A stretch of DNA of 64,000 bases from positions 4,650,001 to 4,714,000 of the forward strand of contig NZ_CP092488.2 in the NCBI RefSeq assembly GCF_022430545.2, given 5' to 3'. Position 1 is the first letter of the stretch, and each line of letters opens with the position of its first letter. Below the pieces are notes generated by a model. The model searched no databases. It was not told where the DNA came from and was given only the letters and a program-made list of their open reading frames with translations. This DNA comes from Mycobacterium paraterrae (lineage in GTDB: Bacteria; Actinomycetota; Actinomycetes; Mycobacteriales; Mycobacteriaceae). The position numbers and the translations under genes were made by a program. Positions 19,194-28,996 of this stretch are shown here, one piece after another.

Positions 19194-20962
19194 TCCTGTC
19201 TCCCTGCTGTTTTCCTCATCAAGACTGCTCCCCCGAAGATCAGGCCGGCCAGTATCAGGGCACCGCCCAACCCGCCGGCAGCGACCCATACCGGCACCAT
19301 GTTGCGCGGGGGCGGAGCGGGAGGCAGCTTCAGCGGCTTAGCCGAATCCTTCGGCAGTACAGAGCCTTCGGGCACATCCCAGGTCAGCGCGGCGACCGGG
19401 TCGACGATGCCGTGCCCGACTTGGTTATCCACCCCGCGAGCGGGTGCCCGTGCGGTTCGGATCAAGCGATCGATGATCTGATGTGCGGAAAGGTTGGGGT
19501 ACTTGGCCCGAACCAATGCCGCCACGCCGGACACGATCGCGGTGGAGAAGCTGGTGCCGGCCGGCACCAGCAGCGAGTTGTCCGGCCCGTCAATGGCGTT
19601 GACCAGGCTGTCATCTCGCGGCGACAGACCAACCACGTCGGTTCCGGGTGCGGCAATCCCCACCCACGGCCCGGCGACGCTCAGTTTGTCCATCGGCGTG
19701 CCGGAGGAGTCCACGGCGCCGACCGTCAAGACGTAATCGCTGTACCAGGACGGGGTCACCACGGTCGTCACGCCGCCCCAGTCCCGAGAGTCGTTGGGAT
19801 GCAACGGGTCGACAAGCGGGTTCTCTTTGCAGTCGCGCTGGCTGGTGTCACCTGCGGCCGCGACGATGACGGCATCTTTGTCAACGGCGGCATAACGCAC
19901 CGCGGCACCGAGGTCGGGGGCGTCGATGAGGCTGCGCGCGCTCATGCACATCACCATCGAAATGTTGATGACTCGCGCACCCATATTGGCGGCATGCACG
20001 ATCGCCCGCGCCATGGTGAAGATGTTGTCCCGCTTTTGCCGCGTCTGCGGATCCTCGTCGCCGGTGTAGGCGTCCTTGAGCCCGAAAGCCTGGCTGGTTT
20101 GGCGGATTGAGATCAGGTCGACGTCCGGGGCGACGCCGCTGTAGGCGTCACTCGGCGCCGGCGGAGGTGGCGGGTCCAGCGGCGGAGTCGGCGCGGCCGG
20201 CCGGGGGTAGTCCACCGAGACGACCTGGCCGTGCTTGCCGCCGGAGAATCCGGGCAGCACTACTTTGCCGTGGTCGTGGCTGGCGGCACCACCCGTCTTG
20301 GGTGCTCCCGGCGGACACCACGGGCAGGCCGGAGCCTCCTCCGATGGTGCGGCGGGCGGCGCTGGAACCATCGTGATGGTCTGCGGCGGCGGCGGGGCCA
20401 CGCTGATGGTCTGCGGCGGCGGCGCCTGTGGCGGTGGTTCCTTGGTCGGCACCGGCGGTGGCCGGCGCGGGGCGGGGGCTTCCGGAAGCCCGGCGGTCCC
20501 CGGCGACGCGGCGATCATCGACGCCACCAGCGTGCCGTGGGCGTCGCAGTCCGACAGTCCGTCGCCACCGCCCATCACATAGTCGCCGCCCCCGGTGAGG
20601 TGCGGCAACCGCGGGTGCGGGGTGACGCCGGTGTCGATGACAGCCACTTTCACACCGGCACCGCGGCCGAACTTCCACGCCTCGTTCAAGTTCAGCATGT
20701 CCATGTACTTCGGCTGAACCTTGAAGTCGGTGCCCGGCAGGACGCCCACCTCAGTGCAGTACGAGTTCTGCTTCATCGGCTGGCCCGGACCAGGCGGGCT
20801 GTCCGAGGGTGTTGCACCCGGGTCGATACCCGGAGGGTTGATCGCGTAGGCCGGAGCCCCGGACAGCGCGATGGTGGCGACGATCAGGGTTGCGGCAGAA
20901 ACTGCGGCCGCACGAAGCGGCCGCAGTCTCCGACTAGCGGTAACGGATCGCGGCATAGACAT
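19190..20962 (-). CDS. mycP5: ESX-5 mycosin subtilisin-like protease MycP5
   Basis: This 590-residue protein has a signal peptide (about 1-40, ending PAYA-IN). The subtilisin domain shows the triad Asp110 (DTGV), His142 (AHGTLVASM) and Ser near 470 (GTSFSTA). A long Pro-rich loop (about 165-260) inside the domain is typical of MycP5. A single C-terminal helix (WVAAGG...) anchors it in the inner membrane. MycP5 is required for ESX-5 function and complex stability. It overlaps the eccD5 end by 29 bases and the eccE5 start by four, indicating coupling. Confidence 0.96.
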   Translation of the reverse strand: MSMPRSVTASRRLRPLRAAAVSAATLIVATIALSGAPAYAINPPGIDPGATPSDSPPGPGQPMKQNSYCTEVGVLPGTDFKVQPKYMDMLNLNEAWKFGRGAGVKVAVIDTGVTPHPRLPHLTGGGDYVMGGGDGLSDCDAHGTLVASMIAASPGTAGLPEAPAPRRPPPVPTKEPPPQAPPPQTISVAPPPPQTITMVPAPPAAPSEEAPACPWCPPGAPKTGGAASHDHGKVVLPGFSGGKHGQVVSVDYPRPAAPTPPLDPPPPPAPSDAYSGVAPDVDLISIRQTSQAFGLKDAYTGDEDPQTRQKRDNIFTMARAIVHAANMGARVINISMVMCMSARSLIDAPDLGAAVRYAAVDKDAVIVAAAGDTSQRDCKENPLVDPLHPNDSRDWGGVTTVVTPSWYSDYVLTVGAVDSSGTPMDKLSVAGPWVGIAAPGTDVVGLSPRDDSLVNAIDGPDNSLLVPAGTSFSTAIVSGVAALVRAKYPNLSAHQIIDRLIRTARAPARGVDNQVGHGIVDPVAALTWDVPEGSVLPKDSAKPLKLPPAPPPRNMVPVWVAAGGLGGALILAGLIFGGAVLMRKTAGRQE

Positions 20963-22448
20963 TCATCAACCACAATGCCAGCGGGAAGATTGGCATCAGG
21001 CAGAGGTACTCGACCCATTCCACGAGCTTGCGGAACAGCGGGCTGTAGATGGTGTTCGGCACCGTCGCCGCGGCGGTCAGGCCCGCCGCGGGCAGCAGCA
21101 CCGCGATACCGGCAGCCACCGAGATCGAGGCAGTCGAGGACAGCACCAGCGAGTAGCGGACGATCACCGCGCCGACGATCAGGACTGACGTCACGGCGAG
21201 AATGATCGCCTGCCAACGGTCTACGTAGGACCGGCCGCGCAGCATCAGGAAGCCCGCAGTCGAAGCGACTAGCAGCAGCGGCAGCCAACGGTTCGCGGTA
21301 CGCGGGTCGGATACGCCGGCCAGCGAGAAGATGGTCAGCACGCCGAACCCGACAAGCAGTCCGGTCAGGAACGAGCGGGCGCGCTCGGCGCGCAGTACGA
21401 CGTCCTGGATGGACTCGGGGCCGGCCAGCGTCGGGCGGCCGCCGTCGACGCCGGCGGTGACGGTGGTCGGCAGGTCCGGCCGAGCCTCGAACACCCAACG
21501 GCTGGTGGCCGACGGGAAGACCGGCAAGCGGATACCGGACAACCAGCGAGACATCGCCGGAGCGGCGTGGTAGCCGAAGACGCAGACCAGCAGAATCGTG
21601 GTCAGCAAGGTCACCGCGCTGGTGTCGAATGCCATCCGGCACAGGCTCGCGACGGTTGCGATCAGCGACACCGTGACGATCGCGGTGCCCGTGGCCAGGC
21701 GGCGGCCGGTGAACCGCATGATGAGCATGGCGGCGACGGTGGTGACCGCAAAACCCATCACGGCGTGCGGCGAGCCCACCGGTCCAGGAGGAGCGGAGGC
21801 CGCGGCGATCGAGATGGGGGCGATGCCGGCCCAGAGCAGCATGTCCCCGGCGCGCCGGTTCTCCGGCGTGCGGGCGCGATTCAGGATCAGCAGGGCGACG
21901 GTGAACTCCAGGATCGAGATCACCAGCGCATACGGCGCCGGGACCCACGAGTCGTGCCGCAAGCGGAACCAGCCCAGCAGCAGCGAGGCCAGCACCACAC
22001 CGCTTCCGACCATCGCTGCGCCCACCTGGATGGCGACCGACGGGTTGATCGAGGAGAAGCGCTTGCTCAGGTTGACCGAGACGGCGGTCGAGATGTGCTC
22101 GATGACCTGCGAGCGGTGCTCGGTGTCTTCGACGAACCGCAGCCACAGCCGGTCGCCGTCGTAGACATCCTGCTCGGTGAGCGACTGGGTGGCGCGCAGC
22201 GGGGTGCCGTCAACCAGGCACAGTGCCCACCGACCGCGCTGCTTGGCTTCGAGCGCCGCAAGCCCGAGTTCCCGCAGCCGAACGTTGACGACCTTCAGAA
22301 GCGGGTCGACCATCACCGAAACCGGCGCGTTGGCGTCGAGTAGGACGCCGATCTGCACGCCCTCGCCGGCGATGATGCCGATCACGGCCGATTGAGGCGA
22401 CGAGACTGCCTCGATGCCAGGCTGTGAGGCCTCGGCTACTGCGGTCAT
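20934..22448 (-). CDS. eccD5: ESX-5 integral membrane channel protein EccD5
   Basis: The 504-residue product has an N-terminal cytosolic ubiquitin-like domain (about 20-110) and about eleven hydrophobic helices filling residues 130-504. EccD forms the membrane barrel of the ESX secretion complex. The length is within a residue of M. tuberculosis EccD5. It is preceded by a 176-base space containing a perfect inverted repeat (22505-22527), which may mark an internal promoter or RNA element. Confidence 0.96.
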   Translation of the reverse strand: MTAVAEASQPGIEAVSSPQSAVIGIIAGEGVQIGVLLDANAPVSVMVDPLLKVVNVRLRELGLAALEAKQRGRWALCLVDGTPLRATQSLTEQDVYDGDRLWLRFVEDTEHRSQVIEHISTAVSVNLSKRFSSINPSVAIQVGAAMVGSGVVLASLLLGWFRLRHDSWVPAPYALVISILEFTVALLILNRARTPENRRAGDMLLWAGIAPISIAAASAPPGPVGSPHAVMGFAVTTVAAMLIMRFTGRRLATGTAIVTVSLIATVASLCRMAFDTSAVTLLTTILLVCVFGYHAAPAMSRWLSGIRLPVFPSATSRWVFEARPDLPTTVTAGVDGGRPTLAGPESIQDVVLRAERARSFLTGLLVGFGVLTIFSLAGVSDPRTANRWLPLLLVASTAGFLMLRGRSYVDRWQAIILAVTSVLIVGAVIVRYSLVLSSTASISVAAGIAVLLPAAGLTAAATVPNTIYSPLFRKLVEWVEYLCLMPIFPLALWLMNVYAAIRYR

Positions 22449-22504
22449 CGTTGCACCCCTCCGTCGACGATTTGTGGGTCCATGTGTGTTGCCTCGCTAT
22501 GTGG

Positions 22505-22527
22505 AATTGCGACATCGCGTCGCAATT
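22505..22527 (-). promoter_or_regulatory. Perfect 9-bp inverted repeat between espG5 and eccD5
   Basis: AATTGCGAC and GTCGCAATT arms surround the five-base spacer ATCGC, 57 bases upstream of the eccD5 start in the largest gap inside the core ESX-5 run. The local sequence is richer in A+T than its surroundings. It could be an operator of an internal promoter or an mRNA hairpin; the sequence does not decide. Confidence 0.5.
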
Positions 22528-22624
22528 GTTGAGCAGATTCTAAGAGGGATTTGCGGCATCCGCACCTTCGCTAAATGCTGCATCGAAAATCCTTGGCGTG
22601 CTCGGTCACTGCGTAAAAGATTGG

Positions 22625-23536
22625 TTAAACTCTGCTATGTGTTTTCCACTCTCCGTACGGAAGGGTTTCCAGGACGGTCTTGACGCCGACCTGTACCAAC
22701 TGCGGAGTTGCTGGGCAGATTGCGAGCCAGGCCTCGTTCGAGCCAGCCGTGCGCGCCTGCTGATACATCGCGATTCGGCCGCCTGACCCGTCCTTCAAGG
22801 ACAGCACCGAGGCGCTGGGCGCCTTGTCGTCATCGCGATACTGACGGGCGTAGACCGCGGCTTCGGCGGCCGGATCCGACAGCGCTTGGCCGAGAGCGGC
22901 CACGGTCGCTGCGCTGATGCCCAGCCGTCGCAGGTCTCCGCCGGAGAAGACGTTGAACCCGGAACTCTGCCAGGCTTTGGTGATTTCGAGCATTTCTTCG
23001 AGCGGCACGTTCACCGCGTTGATCGCGGCCGGCTCGGCATGGTGGATCGACTCGAGGGCATCAAAGACCAAAGTCGCGATCGAGGTCGTGTCCGCGATGG
23101 CGACGTCGTCAACCGTGATCTCGTCACCGACCCGAACGGCCGACACCCAGTGCGTGCCGCGGCGCGCGAGCAGCACGCGGAACTCATTGTCGGGGATCTC
23201 ACGCGAGCCCACCGGCTCCTCGGCGCCGCCTTCGTCCTTTTCTTTCACGCCGTAGAGCAATTTGCCGCGGGACAACAGCGCGACGATTTCAAGATCGGGT
23301 GCGGCAAGTACGCGCATTCGGGCGGCGACCGCCTCATTGACAGTCTCGCCGTCGACGATGCCCTGTTCGCGCATGACCGTCATGCCCGGATGCTGATTGA
23401 GCCACTCCATCGAATCCGTGGAGACGAATGGTCGACATCGCAATTCTGGCGCGACATGGCGAATGTCCAGCAACGCTTGCAACATCCAGAAACCCTCGAC
23501 ATTGACGGTGATGTCGGTGCGTGTGCTCTGATCCAT
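22625..23536 (-). CDS. espG5: ESX-5 PE-PPE chaperone EspG5
   Basis: The 303-residue product has the EspG fold pattern: an N-terminal beta-rich half starting TDITVNVEGFWMLQALLDIR and a second related half. EspG5 binds the tip of the PPE partner of PE-PPE heterodimers in the cytosol, keeps them soluble and targets them to ESX-5. It lies 86 bases after esxN, with a strong hairpin in between (23575-23608). Length and synteny match M. tuberculosis Rv1794. Confidence 0.95.
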   Translation of the reverse strand: MDQSTRTDITVNVEGFWMLQALLDIRHVAPELRCRPFVSTDSMEWLNQHPGMTVMREQGIVDGETVNEAVAARMRVLAAPDLEIVALLSRGKLLYGVKEKDEGGAEEPVGSREIPDNEFRVLLARRGTHWVSAVRVGDEITVDDVAIADTTSIATLVFDALESIHHAEPAAINAVNVPLEEMLEITKAWQSSGFNVFSGGDLRRLGISAATVAALGQALSDPAAEAAVYARQYRDDDKAPSASVLSLKDGSGGRIAMYQQARTAGSNEAWLAICPATPQLVQVGVKTVLETLPYGEWKTHSRV

Positions 23537-23574
23537 TCGCTTCTCTCGGGTAGATGTTTCCAGTTATCGCACGA

Positions 23575-23608
23575 CGCGGCAGCACACCTGAGTCGGTGTG
23601 CTGCCGCG
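23575..23608 (-). terminator. 14-bp perfect hairpin between esxN and espG5
   Basis: CGCGGCAGCACACC and GGTGTGCTGCCGCG pair perfectly around a six-base loop, starting 14 bases after the esxN stop. No T run follows on the minus strand. It could be a partial (U-less) terminator or an RNA-stabilising end that lowers espG5 expression relative to esxM-esxN. Confidence 0.65.
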
Positions 23609-23622
23609 CCCTGTGCTGATTG

Positions 23623-23907
23623 TTAGGCCCAGCTGGAGCCCACAGCGGAGTCGGTCGACGACATGTTGTTGCCTGCCGTCTGCACCTTCTGACCGTGGGA
23701 GTTGGCCTGCTCGTAGATCACCTGGAAGTTCCGACCCAACTGGGTGATGAACTCCTGGCAAGCCACGGAACCCGAGCCACCCCAGAAGTCGCCGGCGGCC
23801 AGTACATCGCGAACGATGCTCTGGTGCTCGGCTTCCAGCGAAGCGGCCTGGGCACGGATCAACGCGCCGTGGGCGTCGACATCACCGAACTGGTAACTGA
23901 TCGACAT
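23623..23907 (-). CDS. esxN: ESX-5 WXG100 substrate EsxN
   Basis: The 94-residue protein is almost identical to M. tuberculosis EsxN as remembered. The WXG turn is FWGGSGS (about 42-48), with two amphipathic helices on either side and the tail SAVGSSWA. It belongs to the QILSS subfamily, dimerises with EsxM and is secreted by ESX-5. It is 43 bases downstream of esxM in the same transcript. Confidence 0.97.
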   Translation of the reverse strand: MSISYQFGDVDAHGALIRAQAASLEAEHQSIVRDVLAAGDFWGGSGSVACQEFITQLGRNFQVIYEQANSHGQKVQTAGNNMSSTDSAVGSSWA

Positions 23908-23950
23908 TTATCTGTCCTCCTGATTTGAGAAGTTTACGCTGCCAGTGGAG

Positions 23951-24247
23951 TTAGCTGCTCAAAACCTGCTGCGAGGCCTGCTCTTGCGCCTCGTAGTTGT
24001 TCGCGTCGCGGATCAACCCGTCCCGGACACCGTGCAGCATGTTCACGATGTTGCGAAACGCCGTGTTCATCTGACCCATCGTGTCGTAGCTGGTGGCCTG
24101 AGCATTACCGCTCCAGCCGGCCCCGGCGATGTTCTGGCTCGACGCCCACATCTTGCGGGCCTCGTCCTCCACGGTCTGGGCGTGGACATCGAAACGGCCA
24201 GCCATCGCCCGCATCTCGTGCGGGTCAGTCATAAAACGCGTAGGCAC
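23951..24247 (-). CDS. esxM: ESX-5 WXG100 substrate EsxM
   Basis: The 98-residue WXG100 protein has WSG near residues 45-47 and a type VII secretion signal YxxxE (YEAQE) near the end, with the tail QASQQVLSS typical of the QILSS group. It forms the EsxM-EsxN heterodimer exported by ESX-5. The start is GTG at 24247 after an AAGGAGAAA site. A second possible start is the Met six codons in, but spacing favours the GTG. Confidence 0.96.
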   Translation of the reverse strand: MPTRFMTDPHEMRAMAGRFDVHAQTVEDEARKMWASSQNIAGAGWSGNAQATSYDTMGQMNTAFRNIVNMLHGVRDGLIRDANNYEAQEQASQQVLSS

Positions 24248-24302
24248 TTAACTTTCTCCTTGCTTGAGTAGTGATTGACTGCGATGAACGTGGTAGTCGG
24301 AC

Positions 24303-24321
24303 CGGTTACCCGAGGTAACCG
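24303..24321 (-). promoter_or_regulatory. Intercistronic palindrome between PE and esxM
   Basis: CGGTTACC-CGA-GGTAACCG is a perfect inverted repeat and can extend on both sides through GTCGG/CCGAC with a small bulge (about 24297-24327). It lies in the 166-base gap between the PE stop and the esxM start. It may be an mRNA hairpin or an operator; GTTACC/GGTAAC also occurs in the nearby PHO-box-like clusters. Confidence 0.5.
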
Positions 24322-24413
24322 CCGACTTGAAACACACGGCTGGTCCCCCCTTCCCCGCGTGATAGCTGCCACCGTGTGTGGCGCCACAGTGGGATGGTCT
24401 TCATCGGCGATAC

Positions 24414-24713
24414 TCAGCCGGCGGCGGCTGCGTTGGCAGCCTCGGTGGCCGCGTAGGAACCGGCACTGGTGCCGAGGGTGTTGACGAACGCTTCGTGGAT
24501 GGCCGCCGCCTGCGCGCTCACCGCCTGGTAAAGCTGAGCATGGGCGACGAACTGGGCGGCGGTCAGAGCCGAGACCTCGTCGGCCGCGGCCGGAACGACA
24601 CCCGTGGTCGGGGCCGCCGCAGCCGTGTTCTGCGCATTCAACGCCGAGCCGATTCCCTGAAGGCTGGTGGCCGCCGCCGATAGTGCCTCCGGCTGTGTGG
24701 TCACGAACGACAT
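24414..24713 (-). CDS. PE family protein upstream of esxM-esxN (PE19-like)
   Basis: The 99-residue product is just a PE domain: Pro-Glu at residues 8-9, two helices and the secretion motif YxxxE (YAATE) near the end. It differs from the PE at 28509 at only five positions, which suggests recent duplication or conversion. It takes the place of PE19 (Rv1791) directly before esxM, and probably pairs with an ESX-5 PPE protein and EspG5. An AGGAGGG site precedes the ATG, and PHO-box-like repeats lie 100-150 bases upstream. Confidence 0.93.
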   Translation of the reverse strand: MSFVTTQPEALSAAATSLQGIGSALNAQNTAAAAPTTGVVPAAADEVSALTAAQFVAHAQLYQAVSAQAAAIHEAFVNTLGTSAGSYAATEAANAAAAG

Positions 24714-24812
24714 TCCGGGATCCCTCCTGAGTCAGTTCCGGCGATCTGTCCGTGCATGAGAATAGACGTGCGTATGCCGCTGCGCCGGGGCTGAAGCTGG
24801 GTGTTTGCAACT

Positions 24813-24862
24813 GTTCACCCGTTGGCAACAACTGTTCATCTGAGGTAACAGCTCAGTAACCG
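24813..24862. promoter_or_regulatory. PHO-box-like repeat cluster A (putative RegX3 site) upstream of PE-esxM-esxN
   Basis: On the plus strand GTTCACC (24813) is followed 21 bases later by GTTCATC (24834), GTAACAG (24845) and GTAACCG (24856), the last three in exact 11-base steps. Direct repeats of a GTTCACC-like heptamer every 11 bases define PHO boxes bound by PhoP/RegX3-type regulators. RegX3 has been reported to control ESX-5 from a site near pe19 in M. tuberculosis, which fits this position. Confidence 0.7.
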
Positions 24863-25114
24863 GTGCCGCCAAGCCGATACCGTCCAGCAGCGCGAAACGC
24901 GCTCTGAAGTGGTCGAATGCACGGCGGCCGGGGTGGCGACGTGGTCGGCCTCGATCGCGGCGCTGTCGCGTGGCGCCAGCGAACGGGCGGCGCAACCGTG
25001 CGGCGCCTCGAAAAAATCTATGCGCGGATAACGCCCGGGCTCGGCTTGGGGCCACAACGACGGCGCGTCAGGGGTGGGCTCGACGGCGACAACCTGAGAC
25101 CGCGAGTCACAGGG
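24863..25114. other. Non-coding remainder of the PE-cyp143 gap
   Basis: I see no convincing gene, hairpin or repeat between the PHO-box-like cluster and the cyp143 stop. Open frames here have no ribosome site and no recognisable protein pattern. Confidence 0.5.
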
Positions 25115-26296
<1,182 letters not shown>

Positions 26297-26304
26297 CTAC
26301 CTGA

Positions 26305-26655
<351 letters not shown>

Positions 26656-26667
26656 CTGGGCGACAGT

Positions 26668-27018
26668 CTATTTCGCGTTCGAGTGCGGGAACCTGCCCTG
26701 CAAAGCCCCAAGCAGACCGTCGATCTCGGCGATGCGAGCACGAAGTTGTGTCAGCTCCCCCGACGCGAGACCCGGTTGCTGATTGCCCTCTGCGGCTACA
26801 CGATGCGCGAGTTCAGAAAGCTCGGCGTGTTCGCTTTGTAGCAGCCGTTCGAACACCCGCGCCTGAGCTATCTCGGCGGGCGGTGCGGGGTGGCGCGGCA
26901 AGATGCCCGCCGCTGCGGACGCCGGCGCGGTGATCGCGCCGCCGGCGCACGATTGGGCGGGGTTTCGCGGCCGCCGTGGCAACGTCATCGGACCAGATAC
27001 ATCGGCGTGGTCTGCCAC
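26668..27018 (-). CDS. Unknown small protein with coiled-coil C-terminus
   Basis: The 116-residue product starts at a GTG preceded by TAGGAGGGA, a near-ideal ribosome site. The first 50 residues are rich in Pro and Ala and look disordered. Residues about 52-110 are charged and heptad-like (VFERLLQSEHAELSELAHRV, then ELTQLRARIAEIDGLLGALQ). I recognise no family. It is placed between a PPE gene and the ferredoxin gene, converging with the latter by 12 bases. PHO-box-like repeats lie 28-92 bases upstream, so it may be co-regulated with ESX-5. No counterpart is known to me in the M. tuberculosis locus. Confidence 0.65.
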   Translation of the reverse strand: MADHADVSGPMTLPRRPRNPAQSCAGGAITAPASAAAGILPRHPAPPAEIAQARVFERLLQSEHAELSELAHRVAAEGNQQPGLASGELTQLRARIAEIDGLLGALQGRFPHSNAK

Positions 27019-27045
27019 GTATCCCTCCTACCCAAGGGGGCCATT

Positions 27046-27110
27046 GTTCACTTGTCGGTAACCTACGCCGCCCCTCTCGACAGCTTCCGAATACACCCCA
27101 ACTGTTCACC
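27046..27110. promoter_or_regulatory. PHO-box-like repeat cluster B upstream of the coiled-coil gene
   Basis: On the plus strand GTTCACT (27046) is followed 11 bases later by GGTAACC (27057), and a separate AACTGTTCACC lies at 27100-27110. Heptamers and orientation match the clusters upstream of the ESX-5 PE and PPE genes, though the spacing to the second group (58 bases) is not in phase. Confidence 0.5.
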
Positions 27111-27248
27111 TCTGAGACATCATCGGGCCATACGCGCTTCACCTGAGTTGCAGGCCAAGGCGCGCACCGATATTCAGCAGCCGCAACGCGTCGTGGGGTG
27201 CCACGCCGCAGCGTGACACCCCACGAGGTGTAGAAGCTCTACGCGGAC

Positions 27249-28496
27249 TCAACCACCGATCGGCGGCCGACCCATGACGGTCGGCTTGAACCCGTAGCGC
27301 GGACCCAGACCGTTGCCGAAGCCTGCGCGCGTGCCGGCCAACGGCATGCCGCCGAGGAGGTTCCCGCCACCGCTGGCGGCGGCCTCCGGCGCGGCGGTGA
27401 CATGGCTGACCAATTGCACGCCCTGCGGAGCAGCCGCGGGCGCCCCACCGATCCAGGACGCCGGCACCGCGAGCTTGCCGACCGTACCGGCGCCACCCGT
27501 GATAGCCGACACCGCGTGGGCGCCGGCACCGGCGGCGCCTGCGGCCCCGCTGCCCAGTCCGGCACCCAGGCCGCCCAGTCCCTTGAGCGCCGGTGCGGCT
27601 GCGGCCGGCGCGGCCCCGCCCAGGATTCCCGCGCTCTTGGCGATCTGGACACCGAAGTTGCCCATACCAACGCTGAAGTACGGCAAACCCTCAGTGTTGT
27701 AGAACAAGCTGGCGTACGGCGAGTACAGCGTGACCAAACCAGCCAGCGAGGTGGGCAAGACGGTCGTGCCGAAGATGTAGCCGAACAGTGTCCCCTCGAT
27801 CGACGACGGAGTTCCGAACGCGCTCTGGAAGCCCGCTGGCGTCAGCAGTGCTTGAATGTTGCTCGGCAGCAACGAGATCAGCTCCTGCAGGATCGTCTGC
27901 GAGCTGGTGGCCGCCGACGTCGCGGTGGCCTGGCCGACCGCAGCCGACTGGTCTGCAGTGCCGCCGGGATTGGTGGTCGCTGCTGGGGTGGCGAACGGGG
28001 TCACCTTCGCCGCGGCGGCGGACTGCCCCGCATAGCCGTACATCGCCGCGGCGTCCTGCGCCCACATCTGGGCGTACTGCGCCTCGAGCTGCATGATCAA
28101 CGGCGTGTATTGACCAAACACGTTGGCCTGCACCGCGGCAGCGGTCTCGGCGCGGTTGGCGGCGACGAGCGGCGGCGCCACAGTTGCGGCGAACGCCTGC
28201 TCGAAGGCGGCAGCCGCCGCCTGGGCTTGGGTCGCGGCCTGCTCGGCCTGCGCGGCAGTCTCCTGCATCCAGGTGATGTACGGCTGCGCCGCGCTGGCCA
28301 TCGCCGCCGACGCCGGACCGTTCCACTCGTCGCCGGCGAGCTGCGTGATCGTCGTCTCGTAGCCCTGCGCGGCCGACTGGAGCTCGGCGGCCAGCCCGTT
28401 CCATGCCGAGGCCGCAACCTGGAACGACGACGATCCGGGACCGGCGTACATCCGGGCCGAGTTGATCTCAGGCGGTAACGCCCCGAAATCCACCAT
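27249..28496 (-). CDS. PPE-SVP family protein, partner of the PE at 28509
   Basis: The 415-residue product has a PPE domain (PPE at 8-10, EWNGPAS WxG element near 58, [14 protein letters not shown] near 146) and an SVP-like element GKLAVPASW near residue 340. The end, YGFKPTVMGRPPIGG, is typical of ESX-5 PPE proteins such as PPE26/27. It lies 12 bases after its PE gene, so the pair should form an EspG5-bound heterodimer exported by ESX-5. Confidence 0.93.
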   Translation of the reverse strand: MVDFGALPPEINSARMYAGPGSSSFQVAASAWNGLAAELQSAAQGYETTITQLAGDEWNGPASAAMASAAQPYITWMQETAAQAEQAATQAQAAAAAFEQAFAATVAPPLVAANRAETAAAVQANVFGQYTPLIMQLEAQYAQMWAQDAAAMYGYAGQSAAAAKVTPFATPAATTNPGGTADQSAAVGQATATSAATSSQTILQELISLLPSNIQALLTPAGFQSAFGTPSSIEGTLFGYIFGTTVLPTSLAGLVTLYSPYASLFYNTEGLPYFSVGMGNFGVQIAKSAGILGGAAPAAAAPALKGLGGLGAGLGSGAAGAAGAGAHAVSAITGGAGTVGKLAVPASWIGGAPAAAPQGVQLVSHVTAAPEAAASGGGNLLGGMPLAGTRAGFGNGLGPRYGFKPTVMGRPPIGG

Positions 28497-28508
28497 GTGA
28501 ATTGCCTC

Positions 28509-28808
28509 CTAGCCAGCCGCAGCCGCGTTGGCGGCCTCGGTGGCTGCGTAGGAATCGGCGCTAGTGCCCAGCGTGTTGACGAAAGCTTCGTGGATTGCCG
28601 CCGCCTGCTGGCTGACGGCCTGATACAACTGCGCGTGAGCGACGAACTGCGCCGCCGTCAGAGCCGAAACCTCGTCTGCGGCAGCGGGAACCACACCAGT
28701 GGTCGGGGCTGCTGCGGCGGCGTTCTGGGCGTTGAGGCCCGCGCCGATACCTTGCAGGCTGGTGGCCGCTGCGGATAATGCTTCCGGCTGTGTGGTCACG
28801 AACGACAT
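28509..28808 (-). CDS. PE family protein, near copy of the PE at 24414
   Basis: The 99-residue product is a PE domain with Pro-Glu at 8-9 and the YxxxE signal (YAATE) near the end. It matches 94 of 99 residues of the PE before esxM. It starts a PE-PPE pair, with an AGGAGG site before the ATG and a long PHO-box-like cluster 106-188 bases upstream. Confidence 0.93.
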   Translation of the reverse strand: MSFVTTQPEALSAAATSLQGIGAGLNAQNAAAAAPTTGVVPAAADEVSALTAAQFVAHAQLYQAVSQQAAAIHEAFVNTLGTSADSYAATEAANAAAAG

Positions 28809-28913
28809 CCGGTTTCCTCCTAAGTAACCGTTGCGCGTCTACGACCTTGGGCAAGGTCGTCCGGGTGCAAGATTAGATGGTCACGATGGGGTAAAGCCGC
28901 TGCCGACCTAACT

Positions 28914-28996
28914 GTTCACGCCTGGACGGCGAGTATTCACCCCGCGATATCGCCCGTTCACCTGCCGTTCGACAAACCTTTCACCTGCGGTAACGC
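28914..28996. promoter_or_regulatory. PHO-box-like repeat cluster C upstream of PE-PPE pair
   Basis: Plus-strand units are GTTCACG (28914), ATTCACC (28935), GTTCACC (28956), GTTCGAC (28967), TTTCACC (28979) and GTAACGC (28990). Steps are 21, 21, 11, 12 and 11 bases, i.e. one or two DNA turns, which puts the sites on one face of the helix. This is the strongest match to GTTCACC in the window. Confidence 0.7.
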
